This document shows, one piece after another, positions 9,517-19,056 of a stretch of DNA of 64,000 nucleotides. Source of the DNA: Mortierella alpina. Lineage: Eukaryota > Mortierellomycota > Mortierellomycetes > Mortierellales > Mortierellaceae. Both the position numbers and the translations under genes were made by a program. Below the pieces are notes generated by a model. The model ran no database searches, was not told the origin of the DNA, and was given only the letters and a program-made list of their open reading frames with translations. Within the stretch, counting starts at the first letter, position 1; each line of letters starts with the position of its first letter. The stretch is from NCBI GenBank assembly GCA_029449245.1, contig JANATF010000002.1, positions 1,488,001 through 1,552,000 on the forward strand, in the 5' to 3' direction.

Positions 9517-10731
9517 ATGAGTCTCGAAACCGCCAACCAGAATTTTGAAGCCCTCCAAACTCGTGTCAAAACCATCGAGGACACTCTCCTCGAGCAAGCC
9601 AGCCCGGTCGTAGCGGATCTCAAAAACCGCGTTCAGTCGCTCGAAAGCCAGCTCACCGCGTACGGACCCCTCCTCAAGTTCTTACAGACCAACCATAGTT
9701 TCGTCGAGGATCTCATCAAAATGGTCGAACCAAGATTCAAAACGATCGAAGGACAGATCATTGCTCTGAATGCCATCAACGAGAACAATACCTTCCAGAA
9801 AGATATGCTCCGGGGCCTCAAGACCCTTGCCGAAGCCACCAAGACTCAGTCGGTGGCCAAGCCCAAGATCGACTCCCCCGAGAAGTTCACTGGTAAAAGA
9901 GAAGACTGGAAAACTTTCCAGTCTCAGCTGGAGCTGTACTTCTTGGCTCAGAGCTCGCAGCATCCAACGGATGCCTCTAAAATCATGTTCATCATCTCCC
10001 GTCTGGGGGACACCGCGGCCTATAAGTATATGGAAAAGCACATCCCTGCTTTTAAGCTGGATGACGAAGTAAGACCCGCGATCATTAGCAGCCTTGATAA
10101 GTTTTGGTCGGTCATGACCAAGAATTTCGGCGTCACCAACGCCCACATCGTGGCCGAGTCTCAACTCCGCGCCTTGAAGCAAAAAGGCTCGGCGTTGGAC
10201 TACACCAATAAGTTTGTCCAGTTGGTTGCCGATACCGAGTGGAACGACGCTGCCAAAATCTCCCAGTACCGGATTGGCCTCAAAGAATCGGTCCAAGAAA
10301 CCATGTCACGCCAGGAGGAACCGCGCACGTTCTATGAGTTCTCTGATTTGGCTATTGAGATCGACACTCGCCAATATGGTTACTTTCTGCAAAGACAACC
10401 TGTTCGTTCCACAACAACCTTGAATAGCGCCCGCAACTCGACCCCTGTTTCCGTCCCGCGACCATTCGCTCCCGCCGCGTCCGTTGCCGCCCCGTCCATG
10501 GCCATGGACCTCAGCCAAGCCCAGCACCGCCCTGTGAGCGCCGAAGAAAAACAGCGACGCAGAGATAACGATCTCTGTAGCTACTGTGGTTTGGAGGGAC
10601 ACTGGGTTAAGGAGTGTCCCACCAAACCCGCGAACACCAGACTCGGTAACAAGGCTCAACACACTCTCTCTAGTGCCACCACTGCCAACACTAGCCCCTT
10701 CGTGTTCGATTTGGGAAACGACGACGCCTAG
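9517..10731 (+). CDS. gag: Gag of the chromovirus, 404 aa
   Basis: Structural protein that would package element RNA. A coiled-coil-like N terminus (about residues 1-110) is followed by a capsid-like region and one CCHC zinc knuckle, CSYCGLEGHWVKEC, starting at Cys354. The first ATG after the primer-binding site is used. It ends in TAG at 10729-10731, ten bases past a slippery heptamer that leads into pol. Confidence 0.93.
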   Translation: MSLETANQNFEALQTRVKTIEDTLLEQASPVVADLKNRVQSLESQLTAYGPLLKFLQTNHSFVEDLIKMVEPRFKTIEGQIIALNAINENNTFQKDMLRGLKTLAEATKTQSVAKPKIDSPEKFTGKREDWKTFQSQLELYFLAQSSQHPTDASKIMFIISRLGDTAAYKYMEKHIPAFKLDDEVRPAIISSLDKFWSVMTKNFGVTNAHIVAESQLRALKQKGSALDYTNKFVQLVADTEWNDAAKISQYRIGLKESVQETMSRQEEPRTFYEFSDLAIEIDTRQYGYFLQRQPVRSTTTLNSARNSTPVSVPRPFAPAASVAAPSMAMDLSQAQHRPVSAEEKQRRRDNDLCSYCGLEGHWVKECPTKPANTRLGNKAQHTLSSATTANTSPFVFDLGNDDA

Positions 10732-10757
10732 TAAAGAGTGGAGAAGCCCATCTAGGC
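10713..10757 (+). promoter_or_regulatory. Programmed -1 ribosomal frameshift signal (gag to pol)
   Basis: The heptamer G GGA AAC (10713-10719) sits exactly in the gag codon phase required for X XXY YYZ slippage. A shift of -1 enters the pol frame, which is then open and protein-like well before the first pol ATG (for example PITIPVTLYFQG). Six bases downstream, GCCTAG (10726-10731) can pair with CTAGGC (10752-10757) to form the stimulatory stem. The gag stop codon is part of that stem. Confidence 0.8.
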
Positions 10758-13700
10758 CAACTTTTCAATGTTTCTCCTGTTCACGACCCTATCCACGACT
10801 CCGCTCCCATCACCATTCCTGTCACTCTGTATTTCCAGGGGTCCTCCCTCCCCGTCAATGCCATGATTGATTCTGGGGCTACAATTTCCTTCATTCATCA
10901 GAACCTCGCCAAAGTACATCACCTACCCATTGTCGATCAACAACTCAACATTGCCCTCGCCAATGGTACCATCCACTCTTCCCACCACTCCACTCGTCTT
11001 GTCATGCAATCCAGCCCAGAACATTTTGAAGTACATTCCTTTCAACTCATCACGCTCGGTAACTATTCTGTGATCCTTGGAATGGACTGGCTAAAAAAGC
11101 ACAGCCCCTCCATCAACTGGGATCAGAGAACAGTGACTCTCGCCTGCACTCAAAATCACAACTTCTCTGCCTTGTCACATCTTGCTCGATCCACACTACC
11201 TACTTCTATCCTGCCCTTCGCCAGTCAAACACGCTCTGCTTCCCCTCCTCTAGTTCTCAAACCTGCACCAATTACTATCATTTACCCACCTGTGCCTGTC
11301 CCTGTCAGAAACCCAACTTCCATGGATATTGCCCTGGTCAGCAACGCCAATTTCTGTCAATTGCTCAAGCAGGGACAGGGTGTAGGCTACATGATGGACA
11401 TCTCTCAAGTCGAAGAATTGTCTACCGCGACTCTTAGTGATGATGAACCAACAATCCAGCTCCCTGAAAAATACGCTGAATACTCTCAAGTGTTCTCCAA
11501 GACTCAGGCGGACAAACTCCCGCCACACCGACCCTACGACCATAGTATTCCCATTGCAGAAGGCGCCAACGTACCTTTTGGGCCTGTCTACAATCTCTCG
11601 CAGACGGAGCTCAAGGCCCTACACGAATATCTCAAAGAAAACCTGGCTAAAGGTTTCATTCGCCGCTCGGAATCCCCAGCCGGAGCGCCCATTCTCTTTG
11701 TCAAGAAAAAAGACGGTTCCCTTCGCCTTTGTGTCGATTACCGGGGACTTAACAAAATCACAACTCCCAATCGATGCCCTTTACCACTGATCTCCGAAAC
11801 GTTTGACCAGTTAGGAAAAGCCAAGTATTTTACCAAATTGGACATGCGTGGTGCCTACAACCTTCTCCGAATAGCGAAAGGCGACGAGTGGAAAACCGCG
11901 TTTCGCTGTCGTTACGGTCACTTTGAGTATCAAGTCATGCCATTCGGGCTCATGAATGCCCCAGGAACCTTCCAAGCGTTCGTGAACGACGTCCTGCGCG
12001 ACTACTTGGATGATTTTGTTGTTGTCTACCTTGACGATATTCTCATATATTCCGAATCACTTGACGAGCACACCGCACAAGTCAAAAAGGTCCTCAAGAA
12101 ATTAGAAGCTGCGGGCATCTGTCTGAAACTCGAGAAATGTGCGTTCGATAAGCAAGAGGTCTCGTTCCTGGGATTCATCATTGGTGTTAACGGCATCTCG
12201 ATGGATCCTGCCAAGGTGGCCGCCATTCAAGAATGGGCTACCCCTAAATCAGCTTTTGACATTCAGGTGTTCCTCGGACTCGCTAACTTCTACCGCCGCT
12301 TCGTCAAGAACTACTCCAAAGTAGCCACCCCTCTCACCACTCTGCTCAAGAAGAATGCCAAGTTCATTTGGTCAAGAGCCGCGCAAGACGCTTTTGAAGA
12401 ACTCAAAGCTCGTTTGATGTCTGGCCCGATCCTCCGTCACTTTGATCACACAAAAGCGTGTGTCATCGAAGTCGATGCCTCCGACTACGCCCTCGGAGGA
12501 GTTTGCAGCCAATATGATGACGATGACCACCTCCACCCTGTTGCCTTCTACTCCAGAAAACTCCTGCCTGCGGAAATGAATTACCAGATCTATGACAAAG
12601 AACTGTTAGCCATTGTGTGCGCCTTCAAGCACTGGCGACACTACCTTGAGTTCTCAGCCTCTACCACAGTCGTCCTTACTGACCACCGCAATCTGGAATA
12701 TTTTACAACCACCCGCAACCTTAGCCGTCGCCAGGTCCGCTGGTCTGAAGTCCTATCGGACTATAATTTTGTCATCAAATACCGCCCTGGCTCGCAGAAC
12801 GCTGCGGCTGACTCTTTGTCTCGGAGAGACAAACCTGAGGAGGGGAGTGCGGCTGCACTAAGCAAGACCGCCTTAACCCTCCTGCCACCAATTCAATTTT
12901 TGAATGCCCTACAAGCCCTGCCGCTGCTCCCAGAGAAGTCAGCCATTCAAGAATTAATTACGCATTCACTTCCTAACGACCCTACATTCAGCGCGATCCT
13001 TGCTGAGAACCTTGAGACGCCAGACCCCGACGGCCTCTACTCTGTCCAGGACGGCCTTCTACTACATGACGGCCTGGTCTGTGTCCCCGACGACCCGGAT
13101 CTCAAGAAAATGATCCTTGAAGAATGCCACGATTCTCCCACTGCGGGGCACTTTGGTATTACTAAAACATTTGATCTTGTCTCTCGCACGTTCTTTTGGC
13201 CCAGCATGCGACAATATATCAAGAATTACGTCGGTGGATGCGATATTTGCCAACGTAGCAAGTCAAGCAATCACAAGCCGTATGGCCTCCTGCAATCCTT
13301 GCCGATCCCTGATCGGCCCTGGTCCTCGATCTCCGTAGACTTTATCACTCAACTGCCCGCCTCCAAGGGCTACACCGCGATATGTGTCTTCGTCGATCGA
13401 TTCACGAAGATGGCTCACTTTGCCCCTACCACAGATACCGTGGACGCGGAGGGTACCGTGCAGCTCTTCTTGGAAAAAGTCTTCGCCGCCCACGGTCTTC
13501 CAGACGATGTCGTCTCCGATAGAGGCGTCACCTTCACTTCTAAGTTCACTAAGACAGTCTTCAAGGCTCTCCAGATCGAGCAGAACCTCTCTACTGCATT
13601 CCATCCTAGGACTGACGGCCAGACTGAGAGAGTCAACTCGATTCTCGAGCAGTACCTACGCTGTTATATCGACTATCAACAGTCAAACTGGAGCACTTTA

Positions 13701-14408
13701 CTCCCGCTCGCCGAGTTCACTTACAACAACACGGAACACTCGTCCACGAAGACAACTCCTTTCTTCGCTAACTTTGGTTTCCACCCCAAGTTCTCAGTTA
13801 CCGTACCCCGGGTGACTAAGGACAACATCCCTTGCCCTGACCACATCAAGGCTCTTCTAGACATTCATTCTGAGATGAAGTTCAACATCCAGTCTGCGAA
13901 TGAAAGACACGCCCGACATTTTGATACCAAAACAATAGCTCAGCCTGATTTCAGTGTTGGCGACAAAGTCTGGTTAGACGCCCGAAATCTCCGTACCGAG
14001 CGGGCAGCCAAGAAACTTGACTACAAACGAGTTGGCCCTTTTCAAATACTCGAGAAGGTTGGAACTCGCTCATACCGCCTGGATCTCCCAAGTACCATGA
14101 AGATCCACCCGATCTTCCACGTCGGCCTCCTCGAGCGTTTCCGCCAAGATACGATCCCGGGTCGGACACCTAAACCTCTACCTCCACTCGTCGTTGCTGG
14201 AGAAGAGGAGTTCGAAGTCGAAGCCATCCTAGACTCCAAAGTGGCCCGTGGCAGACTCCTCTACCATGTCCACTGGAAAGGCTACCCCATATCTGCTCGC
14301 ACTTGGGAGCCTGCTGAGTTGGTTCAAGGCGCCCCGAGACTCATCAAGCAGTTTCATCATGCTCACCCTCACAAACCCGGCCCTACGCTTCGCGGAGCTC
14401 AGCCCTAA
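10719..14408 (+). CDS. pol: Pol polyprotein of the chromovirus
   Basis: Read by -1 frameshift from 10719; the first internal ATG is at 10863 (numbering below from it). Aspartic protease: DSGA at 3-6. Reverse transcriptase: YLDD at 389-392. RNase H: DASDYALGG. Integrase: HHCC zinc module (ECHDSPTAGHF, then CDICQRSK) and the D,D35,E triad D826, D886, E922. Chromodomain: about residues 1115-1170 (YHVHWKGY, TWEPAE). No stop interrupts it. The chromodomain probably guides insertion to modified chromatin. Confidence 0.95.
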   Translation, partial: RRRLVKSGEAHLGQLFNVSPVHDPIHDSAPITIPVTLYFQGSSLPVNAMIDSGATISFIHQNLAKVHHLPIVDQQLNIALANGTIHSSHHSTRLVMQSSPEHFEVHSFQLITLGNYSVILGMDWLKKHSPSINWDQRTVTLACTQNHNFSALSHLARSTLPTSILPFASQTRSASPPLVLKPAPITIIYPPVPVPVRNPTSMDIALVSNANFCQLLKQGQGVGYMMDISQVEELSTATLSDDEPTIQLPEKYAEYSQVFSKTQADKLPPHRPYDHSIPIAEGANVPFGPVYNLSQTELKALHEYLKENLAKGFIRRSESPAGAPILFVKKKDGSLRLCVDYRGLNKITTPNRCPLPLISETFDQLGKAKYFTKLDMRGAYNLLRIAKGDEWKTAFRCRYGHFEYQVMPFGLMNAPGTFQAFVNDVLRDYLDDFVVVYLDDILIYSESLDEHTAQVKKVLKKLEAAGICLKLEKCAFDKQEVSFLGFIIGVNGISMDPAKVAAIQEWATPKSAFDIQVFLGLANFYRRFVKNYSKVATPLTTLLKKNAKFIWSRAAQDAFEELKARLMSGPILRHFDHTKACVIEVDASDYALGGVCSQYDDDDHLHPVAFYSRKLLPAEMNYQIYDKELLAIVCAFKHWRHYLEFSASTTVVLTDHRNLEYFTTTRNLSRRQVRWSEVLSDYNFVIKYRPGSQNAAADSLSRRDKPEEGSAAALSKTALTLLPPIQFLNALQALPLLPEKSAIQELITHSLPNDPTFSAILAENLETPDPDGLYSVQDGLLLHDGLVCVPDDPDLKKMILEECHDSPTAGHFGITKTFDLVSRTFFWPSMRQYIKNYVGGCDICQRSKSSNHKPYGLLQSLPIPDRPWSSISVDFITQLPASKGYTAICVFVDRFTKMAHFAPTTDTVDAEGTVQLFLEKVFAAHGLPDDVVSDRGVTFTSKFTKTVFKALQIEQNLSTAFHPRTDGQTERVNSILEQYLRCYIDYQQSNWSTLLPLAEFTYNNTEHSSTKTTPFFANFGFHPKFSVTVPRVTKDNIPCPDHIKALLDIHSEMKFNIQSANERHARHFDTKTIAQPDFSVGDKVWLDARNLRTERAAKKLDYKRVGPFQILEKVGTRSYRLDLPSTMKIHPIFHVGLLERFRQDTIPGRTPKPLPPLVVAGEEEFEVEAILDSKVARGRLLYHVHWKGYPISARTWEPAELVQGAPRLIKQFHHAHPHKPGPTLRGAQP

Positions 14409-14418
14409 ATGGGGGGGT

Positions 14419-14746
14419 TGTCGCGTACTCGGCCCTAGGATAAGCGTAGTATCCTAGGTCAAGCCTTATTTCGCCTTTTAATGCCTTATCGACATGCGCC
14501 CCCTTTTTACTGAATGCCTTGAATTATGTCCTGACCGGTGACTATGGGTCAAAGCGGCATTACGCGCTGGGCTCAGTGTTTAGTATATATAGTCTGTAGT
14601 TCCCTCTGTACAGTTGCTCTTTACCTAGTAACTTGAATACATCCTTGATCATACCCTGAACCCTCCTGTCTTGCCACTTCCCTTGTCCCTTCCCTCCTGC
14701 CCTTGTGAAAGGTCATCCTGTCCTTGCCCTGCCTAGATTCACGACA
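14419..14746 (+). repeat. 3' LTR of the chromovirus
   Basis: Same length as, and by eye identical to, the 5' LTR. It is preceded by the purine run AAATGGGGGGG (14407-14417), the likely polypurine tract for plus-strand priming. Confidence 0.95.
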
Positions 14747-14751
14747 GAACC
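14747..14751 (+). repeat. Target-site duplication GAACC, right copy
   Basis: Matches 9135-9139. Removing the element and one copy restores a continuous MITE arm, which independently confirms the insertion point. Confidence 0.9.
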
Positions 14752-15042
14752 CATCCCCTCTGCCTGCAAATTTTGCTGCAGAGGGGCTGGGACAAAATGT
14801 CGCCCTCTACTAAGGAGGCTTCGTTCGTCCTGATAATCTTCCCTAAAAAGGGAAGCGTACGAGTGTGGCTGACTCAAAAAGGGAAGCGTTGACCCGCACA
14901 AACCCCATGTAACCGCTGCGAAGGGCGCCTCCATAGTAGAGGGCGACATTTTGTCCCAGCCCCTCTGCAGCAAAATTTGCAGGCAGAGGGGATGGGTTCA
15001 GAGCTTCGAAAAGTGTTGACGCGAAACTGGTGGCAAAGTTTA

Positions 15043-15106
15043 AAGCTCTGAACCCATCCCCACTGTAGCAACATTTGCAGTCCGAGGGGGTGGGCTCAGA
15101 GCTTCG
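15043..15106. repeat. Short hairpin related to the neighbouring MITE
   Basis: AGCTCTGAACCCATCCCC pairs imperfectly with GGGGGTGGGCTCAGAGCT around a loop of about 25 bp. Its ends match those of the 269-bp MITE, so this looks like an internally deleted relative. Between the two, at 15012-15033, is another copy of the GTGTTGACGCGAAACTGGTG repeat. Confidence 0.5.
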
Positions 15107-15292
15107 CAAAGTGTTGACATGAGAATGGCAACAGCAGGCCAATGGTGGGGGAGTTCCTCAAAAAAATACGGCGATCTCTTTTTGTATATGGGCGTGGATG
15201 CATTCCGCACTCACACGTTTTCTTTATTCGCAAAGTGGTCCAACAGTCTTACGAGCAAAATACAGAGCATCTCCTTCGGAAGGCACCAACCA

Positions 15293-16997
15293 CTATGGAA
15301 GTGGCCAACTGGTCGTCTTGCTTGGCGTTGGTAGGGTGTCAGACGAAGGACTGCCATAAGCGCTCGTATTCATAATCTCAACCTTGATCAACTGGTACAA
15401 GGCAAGAACATAGCTGAAGATTTTCTCACAGCCCTTTTCCACGTCTTCCTTCTTGGTCTGCTTCAAGTCAAGCATGCCTGGGATGTCCTTCACTCGAAAC
15501 GATAAGACGTCGCCCTCGTCCAATGTACATTCCACAAGTCTCCACCAGAATGAGTTCGTCACAATCCCATACGACTTGAAGCGAGCTGGTATTCTCGCTC
15601 CGCTGTCCTCGTCCTCTTCGTCAATTCGTTTTCGTTTCTTTTGTCGCACGGCTACATCGAGTTCCGCCATATTTTGAGCTAGGCCTTGCGCATAATCCTC
15701 CTTCTTTACTTTCGTAACACCAAGAACTTGCAACTGATGTACGCGGTCGACAACAGCAAAGTCCATAGCCCCGTGACCACGCATACCGCTCAATGGTCGT
15801 TGTTGTGCCAGGAACATTTCGGAATCGTAGGGTTGTATGGCTCTAACCATGGATGTATCGACAACTGATGACATTGTTGCCTCGCTTGCCCCCAGACCAA
15901 GCAGATACGCCTTGTTCTTGAAAACACAGTCCTCAACAATGTGCCTCAATACTGTTTTCTCGTTTTCCAGCAATGATTTCGGTTGAAGATCGAACGCGGG
16001 CATGAGTTCATACTCTCGGACTCCATACTGGCTCTGTACATCCTTCCAGTTGTACGACGAGAACTTCTTGGCCGGGCTTTCCAAAGATATGGTGAAGTTC
16101 TTGTGGCCATTGTCCTTGGCTACTTTCAAACAAGAGCGCAGTACGTTGTCGTGGCTAACCAACACAGGTAATGCACACCCAGGTTGATACAAATAAATCT
16201 GTATGTTCATGGAGTCGTCTCCTTCAAATTGCTCGAAATACCGCCGAAGGAGTTGTCGCAGTTCCTCACGAGTTGCTGTCATTGTGTCAGCCTTGTATTG
16301 GCAAACTTTCCTGCTTCCTCCACGTCTTTTGTCCATGATTGCCATTGCTATCGAAAAAAACATACACAATTAGCTTGCTATTTTCAAGAACCTCGTCATT
16401 CAGCTCGCCGGGACCTTTCTCACTTACAAATGGAAGTGCTTCTCAGGTCCACAATGCGCTGCTCCTCCTCGTACAACTGTTTGCGTAATGCAGCGACTTC
16501 GGGAAGAAGGTCGAGTGTGTGCGGCGTGCTTGCAGCTAGGTGAATAGAAACAGGATGATTAGTAGGCGTGCACGGACCGTGAACCGGAAAGCAGAGGTAT
16601 TTTCCAAGAGAGCTACTCTGCCTTCTGGTTCCGGCTATACTCGAGTGGCGACCATCCAGCTAAACATGAACATACCTTGGAGTCGCTCCACAACAATGTG
16701 AATCGTGTCCTCAGGCAGCTCAGCGTCAAAGACCTTGGAGAGCTTCATGGTTGCCTTGAGTTTCTTCTTTCCAAACACAGAGTCGAGCAGAATAGGACGG
16801 TCGTCGTCGTCGTCAGGAATGGAGACGCGCCAGAGGGTGAGCTTGTCTGAATAGCCATCGCTGAAGTCTTTGGTCTTCTCAGACTTGATTAGCTTCTTGA
16901 GGTAATCCACAGTCTCCGTAGTGTGGATCTTGACAGAGAATGCATTCGACGTGGGCTCTCCACTAACAAGACAGAACAGCTTGTACTTGTCTGTCAT
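15293..16997 (-). CDS. Crinkler (CRN) family protein with nuclease-like C terminus, 494 aa
   Basis: Three exons: 16997-16676, 16535-16428 and 16347-15293, all frame-consistent. The N-terminal ubiquitin-like CRN domain (about residues 1-107) has LFCLVSGE, DKLTLWRVSIP and IHIVVERLQ. Exon 2 is a short helical linker. The C-terminal part has a PD-(D/E)xK-like arrangement (AMDFAVVDR, then LGVTKVKKEDYAQGLAQN) and a basic KKRKR stretch that may be a nuclear signal. The frame is intact, unlike the CRN copy at 7.1-8.9 kb. Intron 1 carries a long imperfect hairpin. CRN proteins act inside nuclei of target cells in known cases; a role in inter-organism conflict is inferred. Confidence 0.85.
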
Positions 16998-17138
16998 GGC
17001 ATTTGGCTGAGGTGTGCTGATAGTGGATTGGCCACGAGGAGAAACGATGGATGAGGGGCGAGAAGATGAGAAAAGGAGAGGATGAAGAAGGGAGAGCGAA
17101 GGAGAAAAACAGATAAAAGGCAGATGGAGTGGTCGCAC

Positions 17139-17163
17139 AGTGTTGACGGGAGAATGGTGGCAA
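17139..17163 (-). promoter_or_regulatory. Conserved CRN upstream element, copy 2
   Basis: AGTGTTGACGGGAGAATGGT, continuing GGCAA, lies 142 bp upstream of the CRN2 ATG; it differs from copy 1 at one base. The 5' leader between element and ATG is also purine-rich on the plus strand, as in CRN1. Confidence 0.45.
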
Positions 17164-19056
17164 CAAGTTGGCGCAGGGGATGGCGCATGTTCACGGTGGC
17201 AAAGTTACTTGCTTCCTTGCTTCAAAATGAGTACGCTGAAAACCGCTCGCTTCTCGCCAATCCTCCCCCTCCTAACCTCTCTTCATGCATCTGCGTCCGG
17301 CACATGGGCACCCCCCTGCATACACTCTAGAGTACACCTCTCGTTTCTGTTGGCCCAGAGGAAGGAAGGCCTTCCGCAACTCCCCATGGCGACTAAAATT
17401 CAAGAGCTGTCCTCAACTTTCGAGCAATTGTCAAATTTCAACAATCTCTACTGCGAATTCACCTGAGCTGCAAGACTCTCTCGTCGTGAATGGGCAATAG
17501 TGCACGCGTCCTCATTCTGCTCTTGGGGACAAGAGGTTGGAAGTGATGCTGTTGCTGCCTTTAGTAAGGCATGAATCACGTAGCTGACAAGGAGAGTTTG
17601 CCTCAGCTTCGAGGACTCGGTAACGGTACTGCATACTCCCCGCTACTTGTTCACGTCTTGTAGTCAACTTATGATCCGCTCACTGTCACTTTCATCCTGT
17701 GCGGTTTTTCTTCGTGCAGGGTTGCCCAGGCACGTGTGCTATTTCATCTGCAGAGGAGTGCGACGGTGACAATGAAATAAAGCAGGTAGCTCCGGCAAGT
17801 CCCAGGGGTGAATGTTCATCAGTGCTGACCGAGATGTTGAAGTCGAAGACATCGAAAGAGGCAACTCTAGCAGATGTTGCAGACGTGAGCCTGGCTGGCC
17901 TAGAGCCGAATGAGGTCCGTCTCAGGAATCGAAGGCCTTGCTGGTCGTGAGGTGTTGAAGGGTCAGAGGGATAAAGAGAACGAGCAGGAACAAGAGAGAG
18001 AAAGAGAGTGGGTAGAGTGAGAGAGGCAAGGGGTATGTAGGAGTATGGGTGTCTGATGGAAGGAAGGGCGCGAGACAAAGGGCGGAAGTGTGATTTTATG
18101 AGAACGAGTGAATGCCAGCAGGTCTTTTTAGGCATCGACTGGGTCATGGTCTCCTCTCCAGCAAGTTCAAGAGAGAGGTCCAGGCATTGACATTGAAGGT
18201 ATGGACACCCAAAATTGCCCGTGCGAGCTATGCACAAAGTCCCTGCTCAGCCTGACAACTTTTAAACGCCTGGAGCGCGACTTTGGCCCGTAACACCACT
18301 CGCTCCTTTGTGGCTCTGTTGATGTGCTGTGTTGCGGGTGCAGGATACTATATATCAGACGGCAAAGCTGGAGGATGGGTGTGAATGGTCGTCATGGTCC
18401 TCCGCATGGTGGGCTCTATTCGCTTCATATCAACCTCAGTGTCACCCGTGCGCTCGCTCCTTTCTTGTTGTTTTTGTTGAGTATGCAGCACCGTCGAAAT
18501 GAAGAACACACTGACTGGGTCGGAATCCTGCCGCTCCAAATTTGACGCTTACGCATTGTGCCGGCGAGTGGAGGGGGGGGGGGGGGGGGGGGTTGTTTCA
18601 AGAATTTACGACCGAAATGTGGAGCATACCTCCTTAGAAATTCATAACAGGGAACGGTCTGGGCGTTGATCGGGTTCAATCACCGTGAGCAGTTGCGCAC
18701 TGGACAATTTTGTCGCTTCGACTCAAAAAGTAAAAAATCGGGTCATGAATTATTTTTTTCGGCCAGGCAAGCAAACAGCATGTGTACATTCTTGTCTTCG
18801 CTAGGATATCAAAATTTGGTGTGTACGGTAGGCACCTCTGTAGAAAAAATACTTTTCATGGTAGGCAGGTCACAAGTGATTTGTGTAGAAAGTTCATTGT
18901 GGTTGATGTTGCGAGTGACCAAGCAGTTTGTGGTTTTGTCTTAAAAAGTGTCGCGTGTGACTACTACTTGGGAGCCAGAGGCATCGCCCCAGGCCTGAAT
19001 ATCCGCTCTTGGAAGCCGTTCCACCCCATATGCTTTCTGAACAGCCCCGCCGCTGT
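17164..19056. other. No confident gene; G20 homopolymer
   Basis: Open frames here (for example a minus-strand frame at 18237-17692) show no domain, signal or consistent codon character. A run of 20 G residues sits at 18573-18592 and pyrimidine-rich leader-like sequence at about 17990-18060. The part next to 19056 is probably the 3' flank of the SET gene. Confidence 0.5.

Larger units (their letters stand above)
9140..14746 (+). mobile_element. Complete Ty3/Gypsy chromovirus (Tf1/sushi-like), 5607 bp
   Basis: Two 328-bp LTRs that I read as identical bound gag and pol. A 5-bp target duplication, GAACC, lies at 9135-9139 and 14747-14751. Gene order is gag, protease, reverse transcriptase, RNase H, integrase, chromodomain, which defines a chromovirus. 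Both frames are open from end to end. Identical LTRs, full frames and an intact duplication mean a recent, possibly still active copy. A primer-binding site with self-priming character and a -1 frameshift signal are listed separately. Confidence 0.97.
9127..15007. mobile_element. MITE of 269 bp split by the retrotransposon (nested insertion)
   Basis: Arms of 74 bp are exact inverted repeats once the retrotransposon and one target copy are removed. The left arm is 9127-9139 plus 14752-14812; the right arm is 14934-15007. The ends read GAAGCTCTGAACCC. The 121-bp centre contains two copies of AAAAAGGGAAGCGT and has no gene. The LTR element landed 13 bp inside the left arm, so the MITE is the older of the two. 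Confidence 0.85.

Noticed and set aside
9682-10296. 204-codon minus-strand frame inside gag
   Set aside because: Antisense shadow of a verified gag frame, with no independent features.
17692-18237. 181-codon minus-strand frame
   Set aside because: Low-complexity Ser/Pro/Leu composition from pyrimidine-rich DNA, with no homology pattern I recognise.
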